Shown in pieces: positions 37,743-47,300 of a stretch of 64,000 bases of DNA (the stretch's first letter is position 1; the number at the start of each line of letters is the position of its first letter). The translations under genes and the position numbers were made by a program. The DNA is from an uncultured Opitutia bacterium (GTDB taxonomy: Bacteria; Verrucomicrobiota; Verrucomicrobiia; Opitutales; Opitutaceae). Where the stretch lies: the NCBI GenBank assembly GCA_903855985.1, contig CAIOAO010000006.1:41332-105331 (forward strand), read 5' to 3'. A model generated the notes under the pieces. That model was not told the DNA's origin. It ran no database searches and was given only the letters and a program-made list of their open reading frames with translations.

Positions 37743-39692
37743 TCAGCTCTCCGCCCGCATGCGCGCATCGGCCTCGATCAGCTTGATCAGCCCGTCGAGC
37801 GTCGTCCGCGTCTTCGCCTTGACCGCCGGCAGCTCCGTCGCACTGCCCACCTTTTCATTGGCGAAGAGGTAAAATTTCATCTTCGGCTCCGTGCCGCTGC
37901 CGCGCGCGGCGAACTTGTAGCCGTTGGACAGGGTCACGAAATAGAGATCCTGCGCGGGAATGGTCTCGCCGTCCGCATCCACGATCTTTTCGCGGCCGTA
38001 GTCCTGGAACTTCGCCACCTGCACGTCGCCAAACGCCTTGGGCGGGTTCGCCCGGTAGGTCTCGATGATGCGCTTGATCTTGGCCGAGCCGCTCGCGCCC
38101 TCGTAGTAGAGGTTGATCACGCCCTCGAGATAGAAGCCGTAACGCAGGAAGATCTCGTCGAGGTACTCCGGCACCGTCAGCCCGCGGCCTTTCACCCAAG
38201 CGCACAGCTCCGCGAACATGAGGCAGGCGGAATTGCCGTCCTTGTCCCGCAGGTAGTCGTTGGGCAGGTAGCCGTAGCTCTCCTCGGTCCCGAACACGTA
38301 GAACGTGCTGTGCTGCTGCAGCAGCCTCGCCCGCTCGGCGAAAGGCGTGGCCTCGTAGTCAAACCCCGCCGGCATCGCGGCGCGGAGTTTCTGCTCATAA
38401 CGCGCCAGCTTGGCCGCGATCCACTTGAAGCCGGTGAGCGTCTCGATGACCTTCACGCCGTGCCCGCGGCCGATGGCGGCCTGCAGCTGCGTGGTGACAA
38501 CCGTGTTGATGATGCAGGCGTTGGGCGTCCCCGCCGCCGGAATCCATCCGAGCTCCTTGTACTTCATCAGCCGGTACTCGGCGAGCAGCGAGCCGATCTG
38601 GTTGCCCGTGATCAGTTCCATTTTTCCCCCGCGGTTGCGCACGGCGCAGCCCATGCGGTCGGCGTCCGGATCGGTCGCGAGGACCACGTCGCTGCCGTTC
38701 TGCTCGGCGAGCCTGATCGCCATCGCCAGGGCCTCGGGATTCTCCGGGTTGGGCGATTTCACCGTCGGGAACCGGGCATCAAAGTCCAGCTGCTCCGGGA
38801 CCGCCTCCACCTCGCACCCCGCGTGCAACAGCAGTGGCAGCGAGTGCACCGCACCCGTGCCGTGGATGTTCGTGTAGACGACCTTCAGTTTCGTCTTCCG
38901 CAGCACGCCGGGATCCAGCGCCGCCGTCGCCGCCACGGCCAGGTAGGCGTCGTCCGCCGCGCGGCCGAGCGTGGTGACCTTGGCAATGTCCGGGGTGAGA
39001 AACGCGCCGAGTTCGCCGAGCGCCACCGCGTTCACCTCGGCCACGATCCCGGTGTCATGCGGCGGGATCACCTGCGCGCCATCCTCGAAGTACGCCTTGA
39101 AGCCGTTGTCGTGCGGCGGATTGTGGCTCGCCGTGATCACGATGCCGGCGTGCGCCTTGAGCCAGCGCACGCTGAAGCTGAGCTGCGGGGTCGGCCGCGG
39201 GCCGTCGAAAATAAACGCCTCGCCGCCGAGCCGGATCCAGGTCGAGGCGGCGAGTTCGCAGAACGGACGCGAGAAATGCCGGACGTCGTGGGCGATGACC
39301 AATTTCGGGCGGGCGGCCTCCGGCCGGGTCCCGAGGTATTTCTTGGTATAGCGAAACAGCCCGACCACCGCGCGGATGAGCGTGAAGTCGTTCAGCATGT
39401 TGCTGCCGATCGCCGCGTGCTCCGGCGTGCCGATCGGGCTGAGCCGGCCCGTCTCGGCCGCCGCCGGGACCACCCCGATGGTCCGCCCGCGCATGCCGCC
39501 GGTGCCGAACTCGAGGAACCTGTAAAACCGGTCATTCAACTCCGACCACGCCGCCTTCGCCACCAGTTCGTCAATGCTCGCCCCGGCCCAGGCCGGCAGG
39601 TTCGCACCGAGAAAGGCGCCCAGGTTCTCCACGGCGCCCGGCATCAGTTGTTTCGCCACACCGGCGGCTTTGATTTTTTCGAGCGTCGTCAT
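37743..39692 (-). CDS. Phospho-sugar mutase (PGM/PMM type)
   Basis: 649 residues from the ATG at 39692 (MTTLEKIKAAG). The phospho-serine loop is VITASHNPPHDNGFKAYF, the metal-binding loop ATDPDADRMGCAVR, and the sugar-specificity loop GTEESYGYLPNDY. The length is nearer to PGM2-like enzymes than to the ~450-residue bacterial GlmM. A role in glucose-1-P/glucose-6-P or similar interconversion fits with the neighbouring pyrophosphorylase. Confidence 0.9.
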   Translation of the reverse strand: MTTLEKIKAAGVAKQLMPGAVENLGAFLGANLPAWAGASIDELVAKAAWSELNDRFYRFLEFGTGGMRGRTIGVVPAAAETGRLSPIGTPEHAAIGSNMLNDFTLIRAVVGLFRYTKKYLGTRPEAARPKLVIAHDVRHFSRPFCELAASTWIRLGGEAFIFDGPRPTPQLSFSVRWLKAHAGIVITASHNPPHDNGFKAYFEDGAQVIPPHDTGIVAEVNAVALGELGAFLTPDIAKVTTLGRAADDAYLAVAATAALDPGVLRKTKLKVVYTNIHGTGAVHSLPLLLHAGCEVEAVPEQLDFDARFPTVKSPNPENPEALAMAIRLAEQNGSDVVLATDPDADRMGCAVRNRGGKMELITGNQIGSLLAEYRLMKYKELGWIPAAGTPNACIINTVVTTQLQAAIGRGHGVKVIETLTGFKWIAAKLARYEQKLRAAMPAGFDYEATPFAERARLLQQHSTFYVFGTEESYGYLPNDYLRDKDGNSACLMFAELCAWVKGRGLTVPEYLDEIFLRYGFYLEGVINLYYEGASGSAKIKRIIETYRANPPKAFGDVQVAKFQDYGREKIVDADGETIPAQDLYFVTLSNGYKFAARGSGTEPKMKFYLFANEKVGSATELPAVKAKTRTTLDGLIKLIEADARMRAES

Positions 39693-39696
39693 CGGG

Positions 39697-41118
39697 TCAG
39701 ACGAGATAAAGACCGTCCGAGACCGCCGGCCGGGGCGAGCGTTTTTTCCACGCCTCGGCGAAAGAATCCTCGTCGTAACCAAACAACGGCGAGACCTCGA
39801 GCGTCGCGCTGGGCAGGCCAGTCGCATCGGTTTCCACCGCCGCGCCACCCGCCTGCAGCCAGCGGACAAACTGCCGGATTTGGTCATCCCGGCAGGTCTG
39901 GGGCGAGTCCACACCCTCGGCGTTCTTCACCGGGGAAAAGTCATCCGCCCGCCGGGTTTCGATCACCAGCGGATTCTTCGCAAACGGCAGCGCGTCGAAG
40001 ACAAACAGCTCGAATTTCACGCCATTCGCCGCCGCTGGTTTCACCGGCTGGCCCGCGGCATCCACGGTTGGGATTTTCTTGTCCGCGCGGTGAAACGGCA
40101 GCGCCATCCCCTCGCCCCGCGCGACATGCCGGATGAACTCCCGGTCGAGCACGTGAATCGCGATGCTGCCCGCCAGGTAGCGCAGCCGGCCGCCGGCGTC
40201 GGTCTCGCGCTGCAGCGCCATCGGCAGATCGGAGTACTCCACGACGACGAGCCGGCCGCCCTGCACGCAGAAATGGCCGAGCTTTTCCTCGGGATAGGCC
40301 TTGGGGACCATCTTGCTCGACATCTGGGAGCCGCGCTGGAGGTGCCACCCGATGAAAGCCGGGTCCACGCAGCGCACGAGGGGGTTGTCCACTTGGAAGT
40401 AACTCAGCGTGTCGATGCCCTCGCGCGCCATCAGGTCGAGCGCCCCGCTGCGCTCCAGCGCGCGCAGCGAGCCGCCATGGCCGTCCGGGGAAAGCGCGAG
40501 CGTGCCCGGGGTCTCGAGCAGGATCCTGCCCGCAAAATCCACCGCCGGCATCCGGCCCTGCCGGAAAAAATGCACCCGCGCCGGATCGAGGCCGAAGAAT
40601 TTGTGCTCCGCAAAAAACGCCTCTGTCGCCGCGTGGTTCTGGTGGCTCGTCATGATGAACCAGTGCAGCGGCCGGCCATAACGCACGCCCGCGGCGTGGA
40701 TTTTCTCCGCAAAGACCTGGAAGAGCGGCTTCCGCTTCAGCGGCGTGACCGGGAACGTGCCCTTGGGCCCATCATAGCCCAGCCGCGTGCCCTGTCCGCC
40801 CGCGACGGTGAACACCGCCACGCGGCCCACCCGCAGCGCCGCCTCGCCCGCGGCCTTCGCCTGCGCCCAGGCGGCCGCATCGCCGCCGTGCTCGGGCCGC
40901 AGTTCGTACGGCGCCGGTGTCAGCCCGGCCAGATTCACGCCCGCCGTCGCCCCCGGCGCGAGCAGGGTGCGCGTCAGGTGCGCGACCTCCGCGAGGTCGA
41001 TCTCGGCGGTCTCCGCCAGCAGGTGCGTCTGGGCTGCGGGGGTGAGCCGGTCGAAAAATGCAAAGACCTGCCCCTGCCCGGCGTGGCGGAATTTCTCGAT
41101 GAGCGGATGGGGAGCCAT
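39697..41118 (-). CDS. UDPGP-type pyrophosphorylase, UAP1/AGX-like
   Basis: 473 residues from the ATG at 41118 (MAPHPLIEKF). The nucleotide site is GGQGTRLGYDGPKGTFPV, followed by WFIMTSHQNHAATEAFF, LSPDGHGGS and YFQVDNPLV. This pattern is that of the eukaryote-like UDP-N-acetylhexosamine pyrophosphorylases, not of bacterial GlmU or GalU. It would make UDP-GlcNAc or UDP-Glc. Four nt separate it from the mutase gene, so they are an operon. Confidence 0.88.
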   Translation of the reverse strand: MAPHPLIEKFRHAGQGQVFAFFDRLTPAAQTHLLAETAEIDLAEVAHLTRTLLAPGATAGVNLAGLTPAPYELRPEHGGDAAAWAQAKAAGEAALRVGRVAVFTVAGGQGTRLGYDGPKGTFPVTPLKRKPLFQVFAEKIHAAGVRYGRPLHWFIMTSHQNHAATEAFFAEHKFFGLDPARVHFFRQGRMPAVDFAGRILLETPGTLALSPDGHGGSLRALERSGALDLMAREGIDTLSYFQVDNPLVRCVDPAFIGWHLQRGSQMSSKMVPKAYPEEKLGHFCVQGGRLVVVEYSDLPMALQRETDAGGRLRYLAGSIAIHVLDREFIRHVARGEGMALPFHRADKKIPTVDAAGQPVKPAAANGVKFELFVFDALPFAKNPLVIETRRADDFSPVKNAEGVDSPQTCRDDQIRQFVRWLQAGGAAVETDATGLPSATLEVSPLFGYDEDSFAEAWKKRSPRPAVSDGLYLV

Positions 41119-41150
41119 GCGATGTGCGGTCAGGCGGGGCGGACCGGGGT

Positions 41151-41435
41151 TCAGTCCTCGAACCGGAAGATAAATTCCCCCGGCTTGGCGTAGTTGAGCC
41201 GGCGCCGGATCACCTTTTCCACGTACGCCGGGTCGTTGCGCAGCCGGTCGATGATGATCTCCTGCTCGCGCAGCTTGGCCTCGGCCTCGGCCAGCCGGCG
41301 GCGGCTGAGGGTCTCCTGCTGCTTCAACTGGCTGTATTCCGCCCGCGCCTGGAGGAAAAACACCCCCGCGGTCAGTCCCACGCCCAAAAAGAGCACGAAG
41401 TAGAAACCGACTATGACGCGGCGCAGGTTCACCAT
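41151..41435 (-). CDS. FtsB/DivIC-like septum protein
   Basis: 94 residues: one N-terminal membrane helix (VIVGFYFVLFLGVGLTAGV) and then a coiled coil (LKQQETLSRRRLAEAEAKLR) ending with the family's LNYAKPGEFIFRF. FtsB-type proteins join FtsL and FtsQ at the division site. It starts at the ATG at 41435, 32 nt upstream of the UAP1-like gene. Confidence 0.85.
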   Translation of the reverse strand: MVNLRRVIVGFYFVLFLGVGLTAGVFFLQARAEYSQLKQQETLSRRRLAEAEAKLREQEIIIDRLRNDPAYVEKVIRRRLNYAKPGEFIFRFED

Positions 41436-41502
41436 GGAGTTTGTCCAAATGAACGGCGCGACCTCCGGCCCACGCAATGCTTTTTCGGTTACCGTCCCAG
41501 AG

Positions 41503-41594
41503 TTGCCCGCGAAATACGCGAAGGGACGCGAACGCCGATCCGATCCGAACCGTTTCCATCCGCATTCGCGTCCCTTCGCGTCATTCGCGGGCAA
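41503..41594. repeat. 30-bp imperfect inverted repeat
   Basis: 41503-41532 (beginning TTGCCCGCGAAATACGCGAA) and 41565-41594 match as reverse complements at 28 of 30 positions, with a 32-nt spacer. It sits in the 265-nt gap between the FtsB-like and ExeA-like genes. It resembles a small palindromic mobile or REP-type element. Confidence 0.7.
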
Positions 41595-41700
41595 AATTCC
41601 GGGCTGGGTTTGGCGGGGTTGTTTGAAACTCGTGAAACCCCCGACCCACCCGCGATTTTGGCGTGCGTTTCCCCGGCGTCACCCCCTAGCCTAAGCCCGC

Positions 41701-42519
41701 ATGTATCAGAGCTATTACGGGTTGAAGGAGATGCCGTTCAACATCACCCCCGACCCACGGTTTCTTTACCTCAGCCCCACCCACCAGGAAGCCCTCCAGC
41801 ACCTCAAGTACGGCGTGCGGGAAAAGAAGGGCTTCATCGTCCTCGTCGGCGAGGTGGGCTGCGGCAAAACCACGCTCTGCCGCTGCTTCCTCAACGAGCT
41901 CGACCCGGCGCACTACGACACCGCCCTGATCCTCAATCCGCGGGTGACGGAGACGCAGATGCTCAAGGCCATCCTCACCGACCTCGGTGAAACCAAGCTC
42001 GCCCGCAGCCAGGTGGACCTCGTCGCCCAGATGAACCGCGTGCTCCTCGCGCGCATCGAGGCCGGCCGCGACATCGTGCTTATCGTGGACGAGGCGCAGA
42101 ACCTTTCCTTCGAGGTGCTCGAGCAGATCCGCCTCCTGTCCAACCTCGAGACCGACAAGCAAAAGCTCCTCCAGATCGTCCTCATGGGCCAGCCCGAGCT
42201 CAAGGACGTGCTCGCCCGCGAGGAGCTCCGCCAGCTGCGCCAGCGCATCCTCGTCCACTACGAGCTGCACCCGCTCACGTTCACCGACATCCAGCACTAC
42301 ATCCAGCACCGGCTCACGCTCGCCGGCAGCCAGGGCCGTCCGCACTTCACGAAATGGGCGCTCCGCGCCATCCACCGCGGCAGCAAGGGCATTCCCCGCA
42401 TCGTCAATAATCTCTGCGACAAATCCATCCTGTCCGCGTTCATCCGCGGCTCCGACGAGGTGACCTACTGGGACGTCCGCCGCGCGATCAAGGACATGCG
42501 CAACCTCACCCACTCCTGA
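41701..42519 (+). CDS. ExeA-like AAA ATPase
   Basis: 272 residues: MYQSYYGLKEMPFNITPDP opens the ExeA/GspA family pattern, Walker A is GEVGCGKTTLCRCF, Walker B is VLIVDEAQNLSFEVLEQI, and the C-terminal lid helices include RIVNNLCDKSIL. ExeA with a GspB partner inserts type II secretion secretins through the cell wall. The peptidoglycan-binding tail of true ExeA is missing here. The next gene is a GspB/C-like protein, 11 nt on. Confidence 0.9.
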   Translation: MYQSYYGLKEMPFNITPDPRFLYLSPTHQEALQHLKYGVREKKGFIVLVGEVGCGKTTLCRCFLNELDPAHYDTALILNPRVTETQMLKAILTDLGETKLARSQVDLVAQMNRVLLARIEAGRDIVLIVDEAQNLSFEVLEQIRLLSNLETDKQKLLQIVLMGQPELKDVLAREELRQLRQRILVHYELHPLTFTDIQHYIQHRLTLAGSQGRPHFTKWALRAIHRGSKGIPRIVNNLCDKSILSAFIRGSDEVTYWDVRRAIKDMRNLTHS

Positions 42520-42530
42520 CCCGCCGCGCA

Positions 42531-43214
42531 ATGAGCCTCATCAACGAAGCCCTCAAGAAAGCCCAGCATCAGCGCACCGGCGGCGGGATGGACGCCCCGC
42601 CCATGCCCGGCGGCGGTTCCGGTGGCAGTCGCGGTCCCTCGGGCATGCCCACCGGCACACTCGTGCTGCTGATCGCCGGCGCGGCCGTCGTCGTCGTGAT
42701 CTCCGTCGTGGCCACGGTCTATTTCGTCAACCGGCCTTCGGCCCCGAAAGTGGCCGCCGCCCCCGTCGTCACCGCTCCCGTGTCCGCCCCGGTTGCGCCC
42801 CCGACCGCTCCGGTCGCTTCCGCGCCGAGCCCCGTGATCATTGCGCCGGTCATTATCAAGGCCCCCGTTCCGGTGGTGGAAAAACCCGTGACACCGCCGC
42901 CGGCCGTGGAACAACCCGCTCCGGCCACTGCCGCGGTCACCACCCCGCCCGCCGCCCCGGTTCCCGTTCCGGCTCCGGCCGCCGAACCCGCCGCCGAGGG
43001 CTCACTGGCCGACCGGATCGCCACCTACGTCGACAAGGTCCGCGTCACCGGCATCCGCACCTCGGAAACCGGCAGCAAGGTCCTGATGAACGACAAGGTC
43101 TACCGCCTGAACGACCTCGTGGACCGCAAACTCGGGCTGCGCCTGGTGAAAATCGAGGCGGACAGCCTGACCTTCGCGGACGCCACCGGCGCGACCTACG
43201 TCAAGAGTTTCTAG
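42531..43214 (+). CDS. GspB/GspC-like membrane protein
   Basis: 227 residues: a basic N-terminus, one membrane helix (LVLLIAGAAVVVVISVVATV), a long Pro/Ala-rich periplasmic linker and a C-terminal ~60-residue domain (VTGIRTSETGSKVLMNDKVY, then LTFADATGATYVKSF). The last domain follows the pattern of GspB/T2SSB tails. With the ExeA-like ATPase it could form a secretin-assembly pair; its substrate secretin may be the pilus-system pore at 26571. Confidence 0.75.
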   Translation: MSLINEALKKAQHQRTGGGMDAPPMPGGGSGGSRGPSGMPTGTLVLLIAGAAVVVVISVVATVYFVNRPSAPKVAAAPVVTAPVSAPVAPPTAPVASAPSPVIIAPVIIKAPVPVVEKPVTPPPAVEQPAPATAAVTTPPAAPVPVPAPAAEPAAEGSLADRIATYVDKVRVTGIRTSETGSKVLMNDKVYRLNDLVDRKLGLRLVKIEADSLTFADATGATYVKSF

Positions 43215-43237
43215 GCAACGTCGCGAACGCCCGCGCC

Positions 43238-44623
43238 ATGCTCTCGCACCTCTCGCAGACGCGCACGCGGATTTTCCAACTCGCCGACGGCTGCCTGTTC
43301 GCGATCGCCCTGCTGGCCGCCTATTTTCTGCGCGAGGCGTTTTCCCGCTGGTTTCACTGGCCCGCCCTCGAGACCCTCGACGGCTATATCTGGCTGCTGC
43401 CGGCCGTCGCTGTGCTCGGGCCGGTGGTACTCGCCGGCCAGGGGTTTTATGAGCCGCCGCGCCCCACCCAGCGGCTGCGCTCGCTCTTCATCGTCCTGCG
43501 CAGCTGCATCTTCACCGTCGTCGGGCTGATCCTTTTCCTGTTCATCCTGCGCGAACAGCTCGCGCGCTCGGTCATCATCTTCGTCGGCCTCATCGGCGGC
43601 ACGCTCGTCTACGTGCGGCACGAACTTACTGCCTGGCTGCAGTCCCGCCATTTCGCCCAGGGCCAGATCCAGCGCCGCGCGCTCTGGGTCGGCCTGCCGG
43701 ACGAGAACCGCCGGCTGCGCGAGGCCCTGACCCGCGCCGAACGCGCGACCCTGGACGACTCAGGCGAATACAACCCCGCCGCCGCCCCGATCACGGACTT
43801 TGTCCGCCAGCTGCACGAGCAGGCCGTCAACGTCGTCATCCTCAACCTCGCCGGCGTCGAGCGCGACCACGCAACCGGCATCCTGCTCGCCTGCGCCCAC
43901 GAGGGTGTCGAGGTGCTCGTGCGCCCCGGCATTTCCGCCCTGCCGTCACCCCGCGTCACCGTTGACCAGTTTGGCGGCGAAGCGGTCTTTTACTACCGCG
44001 CCCAGTCCGCCGCGCTCAGCCACCTCTTCCTCAAGCAGATCTTCGATTACATCGCCGCCGCGCTCCTGCTGGTCGTGCTGTCGCCGCTGCTGCTGCTGAT
44101 CGCCCTCGCCATCCGCCTCACCTCGCCCGGCCCGGCGATCTACCGCCAGGTCCGCGCCGGGCTCAACGGCCGCTCCTTCCGCATGCTGAAGTTCCGCTCG
44201 ATGCGGGCGGGCGCCGAGGACCAGCAGGCGGAACTGGCCGCGCAGAACGAAATGCGCGGACCCGTGTTCAAGGTCGCCAACGACCCGCGCGTCACACCGC
44301 TCGGCCGCATCCTCCGCCGGCACAGCCTCGACGAGCTCCCGCAACTCTGGAACGTGCTCCGCGGCGAAATGAGCCTGGTCGGGCCGCGCCCGTTGCCGGT
44401 CGAAGAGGTGAAACGTTTCGACTCCGACACCCACCGCCGGCGGCTCAGCGTGAAACCCGGCCTCACCGGCCTCTGGCAGGTCAGCGGCCGAAGCGAGATT
44501 GCCGATTTTACCGACTGGGTCCGCCTCGACCTTGCCTACATCGACGAGTGGTCGCTCTGGCTCGACTGTAAAATCCTCCTCGCCACCCTCCCCGCCGCGC
44601 TCTTCGGCCGCGGGGCGCGGTGA
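43238..44623 (+). CDS. Polyprenyl sugar-1-phosphate transferase, WcaJ-like
   Basis: 461 residues. N-terminal membrane helices, a Rossmann-like middle domain, and a C-terminal bacterial sugar transferase domain (IYRQVRAGLNGRSFRMLKFR, DELPQLWNVLRGEMSLVGPRP, KPGLTGLWQVSGRSEI). It would attach a sugar-1-phosphate to undecaprenyl phosphate at the start of exopolysaccharide or O-antigen assembly. Its stop overlaps a GTG codon 12 nt upstream of the lipoprotein ATG. Confidence 0.93.
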   Translation: MLSHLSQTRTRIFQLADGCLFAIALLAAYFLREAFSRWFHWPALETLDGYIWLLPAVAVLGPVVLAGQGFYEPPRPTQRLRSLFIVLRSCIFTVVGLILFLFILREQLARSVIIFVGLIGGTLVYVRHELTAWLQSRHFAQGQIQRRALWVGLPDENRRLREALTRAERATLDDSGEYNPAAAPITDFVRQLHEQAVNVVILNLAGVERDHATGILLACAHEGVEVLVRPGISALPSPRVTVDQFGGEAVFYYRAQSAALSHLFLKQIFDYIAAALLLVVLSPLLLLIALAIRLTSPGPAIYRQVRAGLNGRSFRMLKFRSMRAGAEDQQAELAAQNEMRGPVFKVANDPRVTPLGRILRRHSLDELPQLWNVLRGEMSLVGPRPLPVEEVKRFDSDTHRRRLSVKPGLTGLWQVSGRSEIADFTDWVRLDLAYIDEWSLWLDCKILLATLPAALFGRGAR

Positions 44624-44631
44624 GCCGCTTT

Positions 44632-45030
44632 ATGAAAAACCTCCCCCTTCCCGCCCTGGGCTTGTCCGCCCTCCTCCTGCTCGGAGGCTGCGCCGGCACC
44701 CCGCAGACACCGGCCCCGGCCGCTCCGGCGAAGCCGGCTCCGGCCGCCCCCGCGGCCCCCGCCCGGCCGGCGGCATCGCGCATTTACGACGTTACCTTCG
44801 ACCCGGCGGGCAACGCCCGGGGCGCGGATGGACAGATGGTCACCCGCGAGTGGGTGGTTGCACAGCTGACCACCGGCAAGCTCGACAAGCACACCGTCAT
44901 CAAGATCACCGTGCCCCAGGAGCCCACCCGCGAGCAGAGCATCGCGGCCTTCGCCCGCGCCAACCAGGTGGTGAAAATCTTCGATCTCTACGGCTTCGAG
45001 TCCGTCCTCGTCGCCCTCGCCAAGCCGTAG
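44632..45030 (+). CDS. Small Pro/Ala-rich lipoprotein
   Basis: 132 residues from the ATG at 44632 (MKNLPLPALG); a GTG at 44620 overlaps the previous stop and is also possible. Signal peptide with lipobox LLGGC, an Ala/Pro-rich linker and a C-terminal part (VTREWVVAQLTTGKLDKHTV, VVKIFDLYGFESVL) that I do not recognise. Likely part of the 41701-45030 operon. Confidence 0.75.
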   Translation: MKNLPLPALGLSALLLLGGCAGTPQTPAPAAPAKPAPAAPAAPARPAASRIYDVTFDPAGNARGADGQMVTREWVVAQLTTGKLDKHTVIKITVPQEPTREQSIAAFARANQVVKIFDLYGFESVLVALAKP

Positions 45031-45036
45031 GCCGGC

Positions 45037-46803
45037 CTACCGGCTCAGCTTTTTCCTCACCGCAGCCAGGGTCCGGGTGTTGAGGACGTTGTCCTTCGTC
45101 AGCCAGCCCTTGCGGGCGGAATTCATGCCCGCCCGCACCTGCTCGAGCCCCGCCGTCTCATGCGCATCGGGGTTGACCGAGCACACCAGCCCGCGTTCGG
45201 CGGCCTTGCGCCAGTGCCGCCAGTCCATGTCCAGCCGCCAGGGGCTCGCGTTCAATTCGATCACCACGCCATGCGCGATCGCCGCGTCGATCACCTTGAC
45301 CGCGTCCACCCGGTAACCCTCGCGCCGCAGCAGCAGCCGGCCGGTCAGGTGGCCCAGCATGGTCGTGCGCGGGTGCTCGATCGCGCAGATGATCCGCGCC
45401 GTCATCGTCGCCTCGTCCTGGGTGAAGGCGTTGTGCACCGAGGCCACCACGTAATCGAGTTTCGCCAGGACCGCGTCTTCGTAGTCCAGCCGGCCGTCGG
45501 GCAGGATGTCGCATTCCACCCCGGTGAAGACATGGGTCTTGAACTTCTTGGACGCATTCAGCGCGTGAATCTCCGCCACCTGCTTGAGCAGCCGCTCTTC
45601 GCTCAGCCCATTCGCCTGGAAACTCGACTTCGAGTGGTCCGCGATGCCGAGGTACTCCCAGCCCAGCGCCTCCGCCGCCGCCGTCATCTCCGCCAGGGTG
45701 TTGCGTCCATCCGACGCCGTCGTGTGGTTGTGAAACGCCCCGCGCAAATCCCCGAGCTCGACCAGCCGCGGCAGCTCGCCTTTTTCCGCCGCCTCAATCT
45801 CGCCCAGGCCCTCGCGCAGCTCCGGCGGGATGAAATGCAGTCCGAGCGCGGCGAAAAGCTCCGTCTCGTTCTTGATTTTCAGCTTTCCGCCCTTCGCCGA
45901 CTTCAAGGCCTCCGCCTTTTCCTTGGCCGTGCCCTCGCCCTCGGCGGGGACCAGGCCCCACTCGCTCAGGCTCAGCCCGCGGCCCAGCGCCCGCTGGCGC
46001 AGCTGTACGTTGTGGTCCTTCGACCCGGTGAAATGGTGCAGCGCGAACGCAAACTGCTCCTCCGGCACGATGCGCAGGTCCGCCTGCAGGCCGCTTTCAA
46101 AGCGCACGCTAGCCTTGGTTTCGCCCGAGGCCGTGACCTCCTTCACGTGCGGCTGGCCGGTGAACCAAGCCACCACCGGCGCCACGTCGCCCGCCGCCAC
46201 GATGAAATCCAGGTCGCCCACCGTCTCCAGGCCGCGCCGGAGACTGCCCGCCGACTCGGCCTGGCTCACGCCGGGGAGCTGTCGCAGTCCCGCCACGATC
46301 GGCGTCGCGATCTCCCACGCGTCCCACCACAGGTGCCGCTTGCCATAGGCCTCGCGGTTCTTGATGCCGGCGAGAATCTTCTCCTGCGTCTTTTCGCCAA
46401 ACCCGTCCAGTGCCGCCACCGTCCCGTCGTGGCACGCCTTCGTCAGCGCCGCGATGCTGGCGATGCCCAGCTTGTCGTGCAGCGCGCGGATCTTCTTCGG
46501 GCCGAGCCCCGGGATCTGCAGCATTTCGGCCAGCCCCGGCTCGATCGACGCCTTCAGCTTCTCGAAAAACTCCAGCTTCCCCGTCGTGTGCAGCTCGGTG
46601 ATCTTCTGCGAGAGCGCATCGCCGATGCCCTTCACCGTCTTGAGCTGCTCCTCCGCAATCAGCCGCGTGAGTTCCGCATCCTCGATCGCCTCGAGCGCCC
46701 GCGCCCCGGCCTGGTAGGCGCGCACCTTGAACGGATTCTCGCCCTTCAGCTCCAGCAGCGTGCCAATCTCCTCCAGCACGTCGGCGATCTCGTTTTTCGT
46801 CAT
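45037..46803 (-). CDS. polX: DNA polymerase/3'-5' exonuclease PolX
   Basis: 588 residues, the normal length. N-terminal helix-hairpin-helix part ([18 protein letters not shown]), a polymerase-beta nucleotidyltransferase core ([20 protein letters not shown]) and a C-terminal PHP domain ([33 protein letters not shown]). Family X polymerases fill short gaps in base excision repair; the PHP domain gives exonuclease activity. Its stop and the convergent lipoprotein stop lie within the palindrome TAGGCCGGCCTA. Confidence 0.95.
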   Translation of the reverse strand: MTKNEIADVLEEIGTLLELKGENPFKVRAYQAGARALEAIEDAELTRLIAEEQLKTVKGIGDALSQKITELHTTGKLEFFEKLKASIEPGLAEMLQIPGLGPKKIRALHDKLGIASIAALTKACHDGTVAALDGFGEKTQEKILAGIKNREAYGKRHLWWDAWEIATPIVAGLRQLPGVSQAESAGSLRRGLETVGDLDFIVAAGDVAPVVAWFTGQPHVKEVTASGETKASVRFESGLQADLRIVPEEQFAFALHHFTGSKDHNVQLRQRALGRGLSLSEWGLVPAEGEGTAKEKAEALKSAKGGKLKIKNETELFAALGLHFIPPELREGLGEIEAAEKGELPRLVELGDLRGAFHNHTTASDGRNTLAEMTAAAEALGWEYLGIADHSKSSFQANGLSEERLLKQVAEIHALNASKKFKTHVFTGVECDILPDGRLDYEDAVLAKLDYVVASVHNAFTQDEATMTARIICAIEHPRTTMLGHLTGRLLLRREGYRVDAVKVIDAAIAHGVVIELNASPWRLDMDWRHWRKAAERGLVCSVNPDAHETAGLEQVRAGMNSARKGWLTKDNVLNTRTLAAVRKKLSR

Positions 46804-46921
46804 GACAGAGCTTTCAGCGGTCAGCGGTCAGCTTTCAGCAAGAAAATGCAGCGACCTCGTTATTGCCGCTAACCATGTGCAGGGCGGATCGCTCGACACT
46901 GATCACTGACACCCCTCTGTC

Positions 46922-47095
46922 TCACTTCCCGGGCAGTTTTCTCCGCCGCACCTTGACCGCATTTTGCACGAGCCGGCGCGATTCGGCGGCGGTCAGATTT
47001 TCGCCCAGTTCGACCCCGATCGCCGCCAGCCGGGCAATGCTCGCGTTGAGGGCGGCTAGCTGGCGCTTCAGATCTGCTATGCGGCGTTCACCCAT
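46922..47095 (-). CDS. Small helical protein of unknown function
   Basis: 57 residues from the ATG at 47095 (MGERRIADLKRQ). It is helical and basic at the end (VKVRRRKLPGK). A frame open to 47200 includes an AT-rich promoter-like stretch and was trimmed. No family recognised; it could be non-coding. Confidence 0.4.
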   Translation of the reverse strand: MGERRIADLKRQLAALNASIARLAAIGVELGENLTAAESRRLVQNAVKVRRRKLPGK

Positions 47096-47118
47096 GGGCG
47101 GAGCCACACCCCTGAGCG

Positions 47119-47168
47119 TAACAATAGCGATAAGTATCTCATTATGAATTATATATAAATTACGTAAG
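47119..47168. promoter_or_regulatory. AT-rich island with -10-like boxes on both strands
   Basis: A ~50-nt AT-rich patch in GC-rich DNA. On the minus strand it contains TATAAT (47153-47148) about 50 nt before the small protein's ATG. On the plus strand TATAAA (47154-47159) lies upstream of the thioesterase. No clear -35 was seen. Confidence 0.4.
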
Positions 47169-47300
47169 TCGGGCATTTTCAGGCCGCTTCCCATGGCCAA
47201 GGCGTTCCCGGGCGAGCGGCTTAGGGCTTTGGGGCGGCGTTCGGACCGTCTTTTCTTGCTGACCGCCGGGCACCGTCCGCTGATAGCTCAATCCCTCCCG

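Noticed and set aside
46922..47200. Longer N-terminal version of the small protein at 46922
   Set aside because: The extra codons lie in an AT-rich, promoter-like patch, and include unlikely residues.
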